Shown: positions 1-8,003 of the stretch, in pieces
How positions within the stretch are numbered: position 1 is the first letter of the stretch
Layout: each line of letters begins with the position of its first letter
Source of the DNA: Gammaproteobacteria bacterium
Lineage (GTDB): Bacteria > Pseudomonadota > Gammaproteobacteria > SZUA-140
DNA: 64,000 nt
Assembly: GCA_016712635.1 (NCBI GenBank)
Contig: JADJQS010000006.1
Location: 496,001 to 560,000, forward strand
Reading direction: 5' to 3'
Made by a program: the position numbers and the translations under genes
The notes under the pieces: model-generated
Told to the model about the DNA's origin: nothing
The model's input: only the letters and a program-made list of their open reading frames with translations
The model's database searches: none

Positions 1-848
1 TCATCAACATCGTCAGATTCCTGCTGTGGCTCGATGAGGACGCCGTTCCCGCGAACGGGATTGAGATCAGCGAGGAACTGCGCGAGCACGCCGAAGTGAC
101 GCCGTCGATCTGGAATCCGGTCAGCTTCAATGTCAGCGAGGGCGTTTTCAATTCGGAACTGGACCTGCTCTTCTTCGACATGAACATTTTTCGAGGACCG
201 CGCTCCCTGCCTACGGCGACAGAGGCGAGGAACCATATGACCGCGACATTGCAGTGCCTGCGCTCGGGCGCCTTCCGCGGGACGCTCGTCGGCGATGATA
301 GCGGCGACTTCGGGGTGATGATTGATGCGGCGACGGGCGAACTGCGGGGGTTTGCCACGCGTAACCTGAGCCAGACCCTGATCGGTCTGGAGGGGACCTC
401 GCCCGTCAGTCTGGATCAGCAGGCCTTTTTTATCAGCGGTGATACCAATCCGAACACCACCTTCATGGGACGCATGCTTGATGCGGACTCCGTGACCGGC
501 GCGTGGCAGATTGCGGCGGCGCAGCAGATCGACGGCACCTTCCAGGGGGAAAGGATCGGCGGCGACGACGCCGCCGTCTATCGTTTCACCGCGACCTATG
601 AAGGCGCGGACAGCGGGATATACACTTTCGATATCAACGCGGCCGGTAACGTGACCGGTGTGGCATACAGCGTGGAAGGTGATGTGCTGACGACCCTGTC
701 GGGCACCCTGGACGGGAATGTGAGCATCACCGCCGAAACCGGGAACCAGCTCGACATCGTGGCGGATGTCGGTCTGGCGGCCGGCACGTTGAACGGATTC
801 GATACCCAGGGCAACACCATCACCGGGAGCGGCTGCCGACTCAACTAG
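1..848 (+). CDS. 3' part of an unrecognised, probably exported protein
   Basis: The reading frame is open from the left edge (first full codon at base 3) to a TAG at 846-848, so the start lies outside the window. The first visible residues include VRFLLWLDEDAVPANGIEI, a type of segment I associate with secreted or lipoprotein-like gammaproteobacterial proteins. The C-terminal 170 residues are rich in Gly, Thr and Asp with repeated 'GTF/GTL-x-G' strands, suggesting a beta-rich domain, and end in GCRLN. No catalytic motif is visible and I do not recognise a family. A GTG at 96 could be read as a start, but the homogeneous frame upstream makes truncation by the window edge much more likely. Confidence 0.6.
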   Translation, partial: INIVRFLLWLDEDAVPANGIEISEELREHAEVTPSIWNPVSFNVSEGVFNSELDLLFFDMNIFRGPRSLPTATEARNHMTATLQCLRSGAFRGTLVGDDSGDFGVMIDAATGELRGFATRNLSQTLIGLEGTSPVSLDQQAFFISGDTNPNTTFMGRMLDADSVTGAWQIAAAQQIDGTFQGERIGGDDAAVYRFTATYEGADSGIYTFDINAAGNVTGVAYSVEGDVLTTLSGTLDGNVSITAETGNQLDIVADVGLAAGTLNGFDTQGNTITGSGCRLN

Positions 849-857
849 GGAAGTTCC

Positions 858-957
858 GATTAATTCGTCATGCCCGCGCAGGCGGACATCCAGGCCCTTG
901 AATTACTGGATTCCTGCTTTCGCGGGAGTGACAACCAGGTAATGATTCAGAGTTTCC
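858..957. repeat. Dispersed ~100-bp palindromic repeat, copy 1
   Basis: Nearly the same sequence recurs at 29652-29750. It carries inverted arms of the type GTCATGCCCGCG...CGCGGGAGTGAC around a spacer containing CTTGAATTACTGG. The copy sits alone in the 329-bp gap between the first gene and the acetyltransferase; I see no gene in the rest of that gap. Confidence 0.85.
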
Positions 958-1177
958 TTGGAGGATTTCCGGTGCCCCGGTTGTAGCGCCGGCCACGGTC
1001 AACGCTGTCGTGGATTCCCGACGATGCCGCCGGCAGCGGAGGACGGGTGCCGCACAGTCCTGCGGGGTGCGCGGGAATATTTTATCCGCCTCCTTGACTC
1101 CCTTCTCCTTTCCCTAGCATTCTTACTAGCGGTTCGCAGCGGGGATTGCCATGGCTGCAGGAGGAACGGGAGGCTAG

Positions 1178-1726
1178 ATGGTCGCGGCATACGGCGGGCG
1201 CGGTGTGGGTCCGCATATCGAGGTCAGACCGGCGGAGACGCGGGATGCGCACACGCTGGCGCAGATCGAACGGCGCTGTTTCGATCCGTCAGTCTATGGC
1301 CATCTCCTGATGAGTGAAGCTGAATTCACGCGCATGGTCGGGCGTTCGCGCTCGAGCCTGATCGTCGCCGAGATAGACGGCAGGCTGGCCGGTTATGCCG
1401 CCGTCTTCTTCGTTCGCCAGAAACGTCTGTCCTGGTTTTATTCACATGCGGTGGATGAGGAGTTCCGCGGCATGGGCGTCGGTACGCGCCTGTTCCGCTG
1501 CGCGGAACAACAGGCCGTTGCCAACGATTGTCCCTGCATGATCCTCGAGATCCGCGGCAAGAGGGAGCTGTTCCAGCGCTATACACGCTACGGCTATAGC
1601 GTGATCAGGGAGATCCCGGGATTCTATCCCGACGGCAGCACCGCGATACGCATGGGCAAGCTGCTGACGGCGGAAGACGCCCCGGCGAACACGCGGGATC
1701 CCGCCCCGATACTGGCGGCGATCTAG
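1178..1726 (+). CDS. GNAT-family N-acetyltransferase
   Basis: A 182-residue protein with a GNAT fold: beta strands in the first 75 residues, then the acetyl-CoA pyrophosphate-binding loop EEFRGMGVGTRLF near residues 91-103 (R/Q-x-x-G-x-G/A pattern), followed by the conserved 'LEIRGKRELFQRYTRYGY' strand-helix typical of RimI-like enzymes. The substrate cannot be read from sequence; RimI-like protein acetylation and small-molecule acetylation are both possible. The ATG at 1178 follows a good Shine-Dalgarno sequence (AGGAGGAACGGGAGG). The gene is convergent with hpnE, and its TAG stop shares its last base with the palindrome at 1726. Confidence 0.85.
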   Translation: MVAAYGGRGVGPHIEVRPAETRDAHTLAQIERRCFDPSVYGHLLMSEAEFTRMVGRSRSSLIVAEIDGRLAGYAAVFFVRQKRLSWFYSHAVDEEFRGMGVGTRLFRCAEQQAVANDCPCMILEIRGKRELFQRYTRYGYSVIREIPGFYPDGSTAIRMGKLLTAEDAPANTRDPAPILAAI

Positions 1727-1785
1727 GGGACAGATTTTCAATCTGTCCCCATACCAGCAGGGGGCGGACTCCCAGTCCGTCCCTC
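1726..1785. repeat. Two GGGGACAGATT-family palindromes between convergent genes
   Basis: GGGGACAGATT-TTC-AATCTGTCCCC occupies 1726-1750, a perfect 11-bp stem. A related palindrome, GGGGCGGACT...AGTCCGTCCC, follows at 1761-1783. Together they encode the stop and last residues of hpnE on the minus strand. They could act as a bidirectional transcription barrier but have no U-tract. This palindrome type is commonly seen near REP-associated tyrosine transposases (recalled, not searched). Confidence 0.8.
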
Positions 1786-3096
1786 CGCATTATTCCCCAA
1801 AATCCCCCGCGCGCATTCCAGCCCGCTGCGCACCGCGCCTTCGAGTGTCGAGGGGTAACCCGTCGCGACCGCGTCCCCGGCCAGCCAGCAGGCCTCCACG
1901 GGCGTCTCCACCTGCGGGCGCAGGGCGTTGATGCCATAGCGGCTGAGGAAGGTGGCGCGCTTCTCGCACAGGGTGAATACCCGTTCCGGTGCCGGCCAGT
2001 GCGGAAAACACACCTCCAGTTCGGCGGCGACGCGCCGCTGCAGCTCCCCGCGCTCCAGTTGCATATGTTCGCCCGGCCCGCTGATGACCGCGGCGATGAG
2101 CCCGGGTTCAAGGCTGCTGCCGAGATCGAACACCCACTGGGCGAGCGCGCCGTGAAGCCCGACCATCGGATGCGGGAGGCGGGCGGAGGGTGGGTAGTGC
2201 AGGTACAGGGTGCAGACGGGCGAGAATTCGAAGTGCGCCAGGCGATCCGTCAGCGCGTGGAGAGGGGCGCAATCCTCGATCAGGCGCAGGCAGGCCGTCG
2301 GCGGCAGGGCGAGGATGACGTGGTCGGCGGCCAGGCGGGTGCCATCCGCGAGCAGGACGGCCGCGATCCTGCCGCGCGCGACCTCGAGACCGGCGGCGCG
2401 CGTACCCAGCATGATGCGGCCTCCGCGCGCTTCGATGAAACGCCGCGCCGGCTCGGGAAGCGCGTCGGCCAGCCCGGCACGCGGCAGCAGCAGGTCGCTG
2501 TCGCGGCGGTCGTAGGCAAAGGCGTCGCGCAGCACGCGCAGGAAGATCTCGGCCGAGGCCTCGTGCAGCGGCGTGTTGAGCGCGGCAAGACAGACCGGCT
2601 CCCACAACCTAGCGATCAGTTCAGGTGACTGGCGGTGGCGAAACAGCAGTTCCTGTACCGAGTAGTCGAGGTCCAGATTCCGGGATCGCGCCGCGGCGAG
2701 GCAGAATTTCAGCGCGTTCCATTTGTCGGCGCCGCTCATGCCCTCGGCGCCGAGCAGCCCGCCGAGCAGGTGGAACGGCGCGGGCAGCGCGGCGAGCCTG
2801 AGTCGCAACGGCGGGGAGGAGCGGACGGACAGCGAGACGAGCTCGAACGGGCGGCGTTCGAACACGGTATCCTCCGCCACGCCCATCGCGGCAAGCAGGC
2901 CGAGGATGCCGTGGTAGGCGCCGATCAGCAGGTGCTGCCCGCTGTCATATTCGCGTCCGTGATAGCTGACGCGGGCGGCGCGGCCACCGAGGCGTCCCGC
3001 GGCCTCGATCAGCGTGACCGCGGCGCCGTTGCGGCACAGCTCCACGGCGGCGGCGAGGCCGGACCAGCCGCCGCCCACGATGATCACGTGCGTCAT
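1738..3096 (-). CDS. hpnE: Hydroxysqualene dehydroxylase HpnE
   Basis: This 452-residue FAD-dependent amine-oxidase-like protein catalyses the last step of the HpnCDE route, reducing hydroxysqualene to squalene. The N-terminus shows the dinucleotide-binding motif GGGWSG at residues 8-13 and an acidic strand end (LIEAAGRLGGRA). The C-terminal FAD motif 'WLAGDAVATGYPSTLEGAVRSG' region is present near residue 410. Identity rests on this fold plus placement one base downstream of hpnD. The last residues (RTGSPPPAGMGTD) are translated from two intergenic palindromes and look like an acquired tail rather than part of the enzyme. Confidence 0.92.
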   Translation of the reverse strand: MTHVIIVGGGWSGLAAAVELCRNGAAVTLIEAAGRLGGRAARVSYHGREYDSGQHLLIGAYHGILGLLAAMGVAEDTVFERRPFELVSLSVRSSPPLRLRLAALPAPFHLLGGLLGAEGMSGADKWNALKFCLAAARSRNLDLDYSVQELLFRHRQSPELIARLWEPVCLAALNTPLHEASAEIFLRVLRDAFAYDRRDSDLLLPRAGLADALPEPARRFIEARGGRIMLGTRAAGLEVARGRIAAVLLADGTRLAADHVILALPPTACLRLIEDCAPLHALTDRLAHFEFSPVCTLYLHYPPSARLPHPMVGLHGALAQWVFDLGSSLEPGLIAAVISGPGEHMQLERGELQRRVAAELEVCFPHWPAPERVFTLCEKRATFLSRYGINALRPQVETPVEACWLAGDAVATGYPSTLEGAVRSGLECARGILGNNAEGRTGSPPPAGMGTD

Positions 3097-3097
3097 G

Positions 3098-3970
3098 TCA
3101 GTCCGCCGTCGCCGTGATCCGCTTCCTGTGCTGCCGCTTTTCCTGCTGCACGGTCTTCCAGGCCAGCCACAGCTTGCGTACGGGCGTCAGGCTGACGCGG
3201 TGCTCGAGCACGTTGTAGTCGTCTGCGGCGATCTCCTTCAGGGTTTCTAGGTAGATCGCGGCCATGGCGAGGCCGCCGCGCTGGGAAAAACGGTCGGCCG
3301 CAGGAAGCAGCTCGAAGGCCTTGCGGTAATAGAGCCTGGCGCGGTCCGCCTGGAAACGCAGCAGGGCGCGGATGCGTTCGTTGGTCTGGCTGCCCATGAT
3401 CTCGTTGATGCCGACGGCGAAGCGGCGCAGCTCGTCGAGCGGGATGTAGAGCCGTCTGCGCTGGCTGTCCTCGCGCACGTCGCGCAGGATGTTGGTGAGC
3501 TGGAACGCGGTGCCGAGATTGTGGGCGTATTTCAGCGTCGCGCGGTCGGTATAGCCGAAGATCTCCGCCGACATCAGGCCGACCATGCTGGCCACGCGGT
3601 GGCAGTACAGCGAGAGGTCCTTGAAGCTCTCGTAGGTGTCGTGATCGAGATCCATCTCCATGCCGTCGATGATCTCGAGGAAGTGCTCGGCCGGCAGGTT
3701 GAAGCGCTGGATGGGAGCGGCGAGCGCGCGCGTCACGGGGTGCTGGGGACCACCGGCGAACAGGCGGCCGATCTCCTCGCGCCACCACGCCAGCTTGCCG
3801 CGCGCGACCTGCGGATCGATGCGTGAATCGACGATGTCATCGACCTCGCGACAGAAGGCATACAGGGCGATGATCGCGCGCCGCTGGTCCGGCGGCAGGA
3901 ACAGGAAACCGTAGTAAAAACTGGAGCCGCTGCGGGCGGCCTTCTGCTGGCAGTACTGGTCCGGGGTCAT
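3098..3970 (-). CDS. hpnD: Presqualene diphosphate synthase HpnD
   Basis: A squalene/phytoene synthase-family protein of 290 residues from the ATG at 3970. A TTG at 3997 would add nine residues not usual for the family. Asp-rich motif 1 (REVDDIVD, residues 41-48) and motif 2 (NILRDVREDSQ) bind Mg-diphosphate. In the HpnCDE pathway HpnD condenses two farnesyl diphosphates to presqualene diphosphate. 'FYYGFLFLP' near the N-terminus and 'RRLYIP' after motif 2 are family signatures. hpnE follows after one base, indicating co-transcription; a repeat block separates it from hpnC upstream. Confidence 0.94.
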   Translation of the reverse strand: MTPDQYCQQKAARSGSSFYYGFLFLPPDQRRAIIALYAFCREVDDIVDSRIDPQVARGKLAWWREEIGRLFAGGPQHPVTRALAAPIQRFNLPAEHFLEIIDGMEMDLDHDTYESFKDLSLYCHRVASMVGLMSAEIFGYTDRATLKYAHNLGTAFQLTNILRDVREDSQRRRLYIPLDELRRFAVGINEIMGSQTNERIRALLRFQADRARLYYRKAFELLPAADRFSQRGGLAMAAIYLETLKEIAADDYNVLEHRVSLTPVRKLWLAWKTVQQEKRQHRKRITATAD

Positions 3971-4004
3971 GGCGGGGAAGATACAGGAAAACTTCAAAAA
4001 AACA

Positions 4005-4174
4005 CAGGACTGAGGACTGTGGACCTGGGACTAAGTAAAACAATAAAACGTGTTGGTATTGTAGCCCGGATGCAGGCGTGGAGCGCCGTAATCCGGGATA
4101 ATATAAAGACTCCCGGATTCCGCTGCGCTCCATCCGGGCTACGATTTGATCATTTACTTAGTCCTCAGTCCTGT
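4005..4174. repeat. Composite inverted element: TGAGGAC heptamer arms around a palindromic core
   Basis: The left arm (4005-4039) is a degenerate run of CAGGACTGAGGACTG and the right arm (4153-4174) reads TTTACTTAGTCCTCAGTCCTG, its inverse. Between them lies an unrelated palindrome (4061-4142). The right arm overlaps the end of hpnC, supplying its final codons (CAG GAC TGA on the minus strand). Confidence 0.85.
4061..4142. repeat. Palindromic core repeat (GTAGCCCGGATG type)
   Basis: GTAGCCCGGATGCAGGCGTG... is matched by the inverse ...CCATCCGGGCTAC, with inner arms AATCCGGGA/TCCCGGATT. It can fold into a long imperfect hairpin. This sequence type is a widespread proteobacterial dispersed repeat (recalled knowledge); here it is nested inside heptamer arms. 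Confidence 0.8.
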
Positions 4175-5049
4175 CTTTTCAGAGCGTCACACACCACCCC
4201 CACCCAGTCCATTCGCGTCAAACGAGGTCTGCTGAACACATCCACCCGTTCCTCGGCAAGCTTGTCCAGCACGCGCCGGGCACCGGACAGGATCAGGCGC
4301 AGCTCGAGGCCGAGGCGGCCGCGCAGTTCCCGGCCGAGCGGCGCCCCAGTGGCGTACAGGGCGCGGATACGGACGACCTGAAGTTCGACGAGGCGCAGCA
4401 TGGCGGCGTCGGTGCGTCCCGCGGAGATGGCGTCCTCGCCGACGCCGCAGGCACGCATGTCGTCCTGGGGCAGGTAGATGCGGCCGCATTCATGGTAGTC
4501 CTGTCCGATGTCCTGCAGGAAGTTGATCAGCTGCAGCGCGCTGCACACGGCATCGGAGCGGGCAAGCCGGTCGGGGGTGGCTTCGCCGTAAAGGTGCAGC
4601 AGCAGTCGTCCGACGGGATTGGCCGAGCGGCGGCAGTAATCCATCATCTCGGCGAAATCGGCGTAGCGCTTCCTGGTCACGTCCTGGCGGAAGGCATCGA
4701 GCAGCTCATGGAACAGCGTGAGAGGCAGCCGGTACTCCCGGCAGGCAGCGCCCAGCGCGATGAATACAGGGTCATCGCCGGGTGCATCCTGCGGATCGCC
4801 GGCAGCCATGACATCGAGCCGGCGGCCATATTCCTCCAGCAAGGCCAGACGTTCTTCCGGCGTGCGCGTGCCCTCGTCCGCGAAGTCATCCGCCGTGCGC
4901 GCGAAGGCGTAGACGGCGGCGACAGGACCGCGCAGGTGCGCAGGTACTATGCGCGAGGCGACGGGGAAGTTTTCATAATGGCGGCGGGCGAGGTCGAGAC
5001 AATAGCTGTAGGCTTCGCGCACCCGCGCCGGGGCGGGAGAGGCGGACAT
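4165..5049 (-). CDS. hpnC: HpnC (squalene/phytoene synthase family)
   Basis: A roughly 294-residue trans-isoprenyl diphosphate synthase-family member that converts presqualene diphosphate to hydroxysqualene in the HpnCDE route. Motif 1 is ARTADDFADE (about residues 50-59) and motif 2 is NFLQDIGQDYHECGR. The ATG at 5049 overlaps the upstream rmuC stop as TGATG, implying translational coupling; a GTG three bases earlier is an alternative start. The gene ends KRQD-stop, where QD and the TGA come from the TGAGGAC repeat arm. With hpnD and hpnE it suggests hopanoid or other triterpene synthesis, but no squalene-hopene cyclase is in the window. Confidence 0.93.
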   Translation of the reverse strand: MSASPAPARVREAYSYCLDLARRHYENFPVASRIVPAHLRGPVAAVYAFARTADDFADEGTRTPEERLALLEEYGRRLDVMAAGDPQDAPGDDPVFIALGAACREYRLPLTLFHELLDAFRQDVTRKRYADFAEMMDYCRRSANPVGRLLLHLYGEATPDRLARSDAVCSALQLINFLQDIGQDYHECGRIYLPQDDMRACGVGEDAISAGRTDAAMLRLVELQVVRIRALYATGAPLGRELRGRLGLELRLILSGARRVLDKLAEERVDVFSRPRLTRMDWVGVVCDALKRQD

Positions 5050-6320
5050 CACTCGCCCGGGGTCTCTTCGGCCATGCGCCGTACGCCCTGTTCGATCTGT
5101 TCCGGGACGTCGAGCGGCTTTGTCGCGCTGATGCCGAGCTCGGTGAACTTGCGCGCGCCGCTCAGCACCTGGCGCTCATACGAGCCCACTGCCTTGTTGT
5201 AGGCGTCGAGACCGCCGCCGAGGTGGCGGCCGAGCTTCGCCAGGTGTTCGCCGAAGGTGACAAGCCGTTTGTAGAGGTCCTCGCCGAGGTCGCGGATGCG
5301 TTCCGCGTTCTCGGTGATCGCCTGCTGGTTCCAGCCGAAGGCGATCGCGCGCAGCAGCGCGACCAGGCTGGTCGGGGTGGCAAGGATGACCTTCTTGCTC
5401 AGCGCCTCCTCGAGCAGCCCGGGGTCGTGGTCGAGCGCAGCGCCCAGGAACTGTTCGCCCGGGATGAACAGCACGACAAAGTCGGGGCTGCGCTTGAACT
5501 GGCTCCAGTACGCCTTGCCGGCGAGTTCCTGCACACGCTCGCGCACCTTGCGGCTGTGGCGCTCCAGGTGCTGGCGGCGGGTCGCGTCGTCCGGCGCCTC
5601 GAACGCGCTGATGTAGGCGTCGAGCGGCGTCTTCACGTCGACCACGATCTCGCGGCCGCCCGGCATGCGCACGATCATGTCGGGTCGGATGGCGCCGGTA
5701 TCGGTGGCGGTGTGCTCCTGCTCATAGAAATCACAGTGCTGCACCATGCCGGCGAGCTCGACCAGGCGGCGCAGCGTCAGCTCGCCCCATTGTCCGCGCA
5801 CCTCGGGGCGGCGCAGCGCCTGCACCAGGTTGCGCGTCTCTCCGTGCAGCAGCTGCTGGGTCTGGGCGAGCGACTCAAGATGCTTGCTGATCGAGCCGTA
5901 GGCCTCCTTGCGTTCGTGCTCGATCTCGCGGATCTGGCTGCGCGTCTTCTCCAGCAGCTCCTTGATGGGCGCGACCAGGTGTTCGATCGCCTGTTCCTTC
6001 TTCGACAGTTCGCCCTCGGCCTGGATGTGGAACTGTTTGAGCTTTTCCTGCGCCAGGCGCAGGAATTCGGCGTTGTTGTGCTTCAGCGCCTCGCTCGAGA
6101 GCGCCGTGAAGGTGTCGCTCAGTTGCGTACGCGCCTGTTCCAGCGCCTGCAGCTTTTCCTGCGCGGACCTGCGTTCGATCTCCAGGGTGGTGCCCAGTTC
6201 GACAAGGCGAAGCTCCAGCACAGTATGGCGCCGCTGGGCATGCAGGCGTGCCAGCGAGAAACCGGCGAAGAAGGCGACGAGGATCGCGACGCCCGCGATG
6301 ATCAGGCTGTCCACCGTCAT
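5049..6320 (-). CDS. rmuC: DNA recombination protein RmuC homologue
   Basis: A 423-residue protein with an N-terminal hydrophobic segment (about residues 5-25), a long coiled coil (about 30-160) and the RmuC nuclease-like domain (about 170-380). The domain includes 'RPEVRGQWGELTLRRLVELAGM', the conserved VDVKTPLDAY stretch and FIPGEQFLGAAL. RmuC was found as a factor limiting DNA inversion at short inverted repeats in E. coli, which is intriguing in a genome this full of inverted repeats. It is followed directly by hpnC (1-bp overlap) and preceded by mupP at 12 bp, so the genes probably form one transcription unit. Confidence 0.93.
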   Translation of the reverse strand: MTVDSLIIAGVAILVAFFAGFSLARLHAQRRHTVLELRLVELGTTLEIERRSAQEKLQALEQARTQLSDTFTALSSEALKHNNAEFLRLAQEKLKQFHIQAEGELSKKEQAIEHLVAPIKELLEKTRSQIREIEHERKEAYGSISKHLESLAQTQQLLHGETRNLVQALRRPEVRGQWGELTLRRLVELAGMVQHCDFYEQEHTATDTGAIRPDMIVRMPGGREIVVDVKTPLDAYISAFEAPDDATRRQHLERHSRKVRERVQELAGKAYWSQFKRSPDFVVLFIPGEQFLGAALDHDPGLLEEALSKKVILATPTSLVALLRAIAFGWNQQAITENAERIRDLGEDLYKRLVTFGEHLAKLGRHLGGGLDAYNKAVGSYERQVLSGARKFTELGISATKPLDVPEQIEQGVRRMAEETPGE

Positions 6321-6332
6321 GGGTCGCTGCGT

Positions 6333-7001
6333 TCATGCATGGACGTTGAACCAGTCGAGTATGTCGAGTGGATCGTCAATCGTCCCGTCCGCATCCCATT
6401 CATGGGGGCTGTCGTCGTCCCCCAGGTAACCGAACAGCGCCACCAGCGTCTTCATGCCGGCGGCGCGGCCCGCCTCGATGTCGCGCCGCGCGTCACCGAT
6501 GTAGAGGCAGTGCTCGGGCGCAATGCCGACCAGGGCGCTGGCGTGCAGGAGGGGTTCGGGATGGGGCTTGCGGTTGCGCGTGGTGTCGCCGCTAATGATG
6601 CACGCCGCGCGCGACGCGAGGCCGAGGCCCGCCAGCAGCGGTTCGGTCAGCCATGCCGGTTTGTTGGTCACGATGCCCCATTTTACGCCGCGGTTTTCCA
6701 GCGCGGCAAGGACCGTATCCATGCCGTCGAACAGGCGCGAATTCGTCATGAGCCGTTCGCGGTAGAGCGCCAGGAAGCGCTCGCGCAGGGCGGTGAAGCG
6801 CGCATCCCCCTCGTCAATGGCGAAGCCGACGCGCACCATGGCGCGCGCGCCGTGCGAGACGTGCGGACGGATCGTGTCGAACGGCAGTGGCATCTGTCCG
6901 TGCTCGGCGCGTAACGCGTTCAGCGTCGCGGCCAGGTCCGGGGCGGTGTCCACCAGCGTGCCGTCGAGATCGAACAGCAGGCAGCGCGGGGGACGTTCCA
7001 C
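6333..7001 (-). CDS. mupP: MupP-like N-acetylmuramic acid 6-phosphate phosphatase (HAD family)
   Basis: A 222-residue HAD phosphatase with motif I DLDGT (residues 11-15), motif II in WGIVTNKP and motif III/IV around KPHPEP and YIGDARRDIEAGR. Such genes are often labelled gph (phosphoglycolate phosphatase). The features HGARAMV, SRLFDGM and the late GY...W-AD-x-x-D-x-PL pattern, plus placement next to ubiG, the MTA deaminase and mtnA exactly as in P. aeruginosa (PA3172), favour MupP, which dephosphorylates MurNAc-6-P in peptidoglycan recycling. The start is GTG at 7001, since no in-frame ATG precedes the HAD motif. Confidence 0.75.
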   Translation of the reverse strand: MERPPRCLLFDLDGTLVDTAPDLAATLNALRAEHGQMPLPFDTIRPHVSHGARAMVRVGFAIDEGDARFTALRERFLALYRERLMTNSRLFDGMDTVLAALENRGVKWGIVTNKPAWLTEPLLAGLGLASRAACIISGDTTRNRKPHPEPLLHASALVGIAPEHCLYIGDARRDIEAGRAAGMKTLVALFGYLGDDDSPHEWDADGTIDDPLDILDWFNVHA

Positions 7002-7048
7002 TGGTCATAAAGGTGTAGGACGGGCGACGTTTGCATGAGATTATCGAG

Positions 7049-7154
7049 CAGGACTGGAGGCCGAGGACTAAGGTCTAATTAAATTGAACATAACCAGTTC
7101 GATAATGAAGATACGCCTGATATGTCCCGGCCTTAGCCAAGCCCTCAGTCCTGT
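7049..7154. repeat. Degenerate TGAGGAC-type inverted element between mupP and ubiG
   Basis: The left arm CAGGACTGGAGGCCGAGGAC (7049-7068) continues as TAAGGTC, and the right arm reads GGCCTTAGCCAAGCCCTCAG...TCCTGTG (7129-7154). An AT-rich spacer lies between. The right arm supplies the last codons and stop of ubiG (minus strand). Confidence 0.75.
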
Positions 7155-7870
7155 GTTTTTACGGCATGCACCAGGTAATTGACATCGACATCCTGGCCCA
7201 GCGAATAACGGCGCGTGAGCGGGTTGTAGCCCAGCCCGACGAGCTCGCGTACTTCGAGACCGGCGGTGCGCAGCCAGAGCCCGAGCTCGGAAGGACGGAT
7301 GAAGCGGGCGTAGTCATGCGTGCCCTGCGGCAGCATGCGCAGCAGGTATTCGGCGCCGACGATCGCAAACAGATAGGCCTTGGGAGTGCGGTTGAGCGTG
7401 GAGAAGAAGACGCTGCCGCCGGGCCGCACCAGCCGGGCACAGGCGGTAACCAGGGTGTCCGGATCGGGCACATGCTCGAGCAGCTCCATGCAGGTGACGA
7501 CATCCGCCGTCGCAGGGGATTCCGCGGCGAGCTCCTCGGCGCTGATGCGCCGGTAATCGACCTGCCGCCCGGTTTCGAGCAGGTGCAGGCGCGCGACCGC
7601 CAGCGATGATTCGGCCAGGTCGATGCCCGAAACGCGCGCGCCGCGTTCCGCCATCGCCTCGGCGAGCAGGCCGCCGCCGCAACCGACGTCGATCACGTCC
7701 TTTCCCGCCAGCCGCGCGCGCGCGTCGATGAATCCCAGCCGCAGCGGATTGATGTCGTGCAGTGTCTTGAACGGCCCCTCCGGATCCCACCAGCGCGCGG
7801 CCATGGCGTCGAACTTGGCGACTTCGGCGGCGTCTGCGTTGAGTGTGGTTGCGGCCATGTTGATACGCAT
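7145..7870 (-). CDS. ubiG: Ubiquinone biosynthesis O-methyltransferase UbiG
   Basis: A 241-residue class I SAM methyltransferase catalysing both O-methylations of ubiquinone synthesis. Visible signatures are WWDPEGPFKTLHDINPLRL near the N-terminus, motif I DVGCGGGLLAEAMA, the acidic end of strand 2 (GIDLAE), ELLEHVPDP and the UbiG-specific tail GLGYNPLTRRYSLG. ATG 7870 is taken as the start; ATG 7858 is also plausible, and a TTG at 7888 extends further. The final residues KTQD and stop come from repeat sequence, the same QD-stop ending as hpnC. Confidence 0.95.
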   Translation of the reverse strand: MRINMAATTLNADAAEVAKFDAMAARWWDPEGPFKTLHDINPLRLGFIDARARLAGKDVIDVGCGGGLLAEAMAERGARVSGIDLAESSLAVARLHLLETGRQVDYRRISAEELAAESPATADVVTCMELLEHVPDPDTLVTACARLVRPGGSVFFSTLNRTPKAYLFAIVGAEYLLRMLPQGTHDYARFIRPSELGLWLRTAGLEVRELVGLGYNPLTRRYSLGQDVDVNYLVHAVKTQD

Positions 7871-7896
7871 GTATTGGTTGATTGGCAATTAATTCT

Positions 7897-8003
7897 GGTG
7901 AGGCGTTAGGCGTGAGGAGTCAGGCGCAGGATCAATAAAGTGCATGACAGGAAATATGCAGCGGATATGATTTTGACGCCTCACGCCTCACGCCTCACGC
8001 CCT
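7897..8003. repeat. TGAGGCG heptamer inverted element between ubiG and MTA deaminase
   Basis: The left arm (7897-7930) is a run of GTGAGGCGTTAGGCGTGAGG. The right arm (7975-8003) contains perfect CGCCTCA units in the opposite sense. The spacer is about 45 bp and AT-rich. The right arm encodes the C-terminal GREA and TGA of the deaminase gene on the minus strand. Confidence 0.88.

Noticed and set aside
958..1317. 119-codon plus-strand frame upstream of the acetyltransferase
   Set aside because: It overlaps the well-supported GNAT start in another frame and has Arg/Cys-rich shadow composition.
5223..6914. 563-codon open frame opposite rmuC and mupP
   Set aside because: It spans two clear genes on the other strand and has biased Arg/Gln/Leu composition without motifs.
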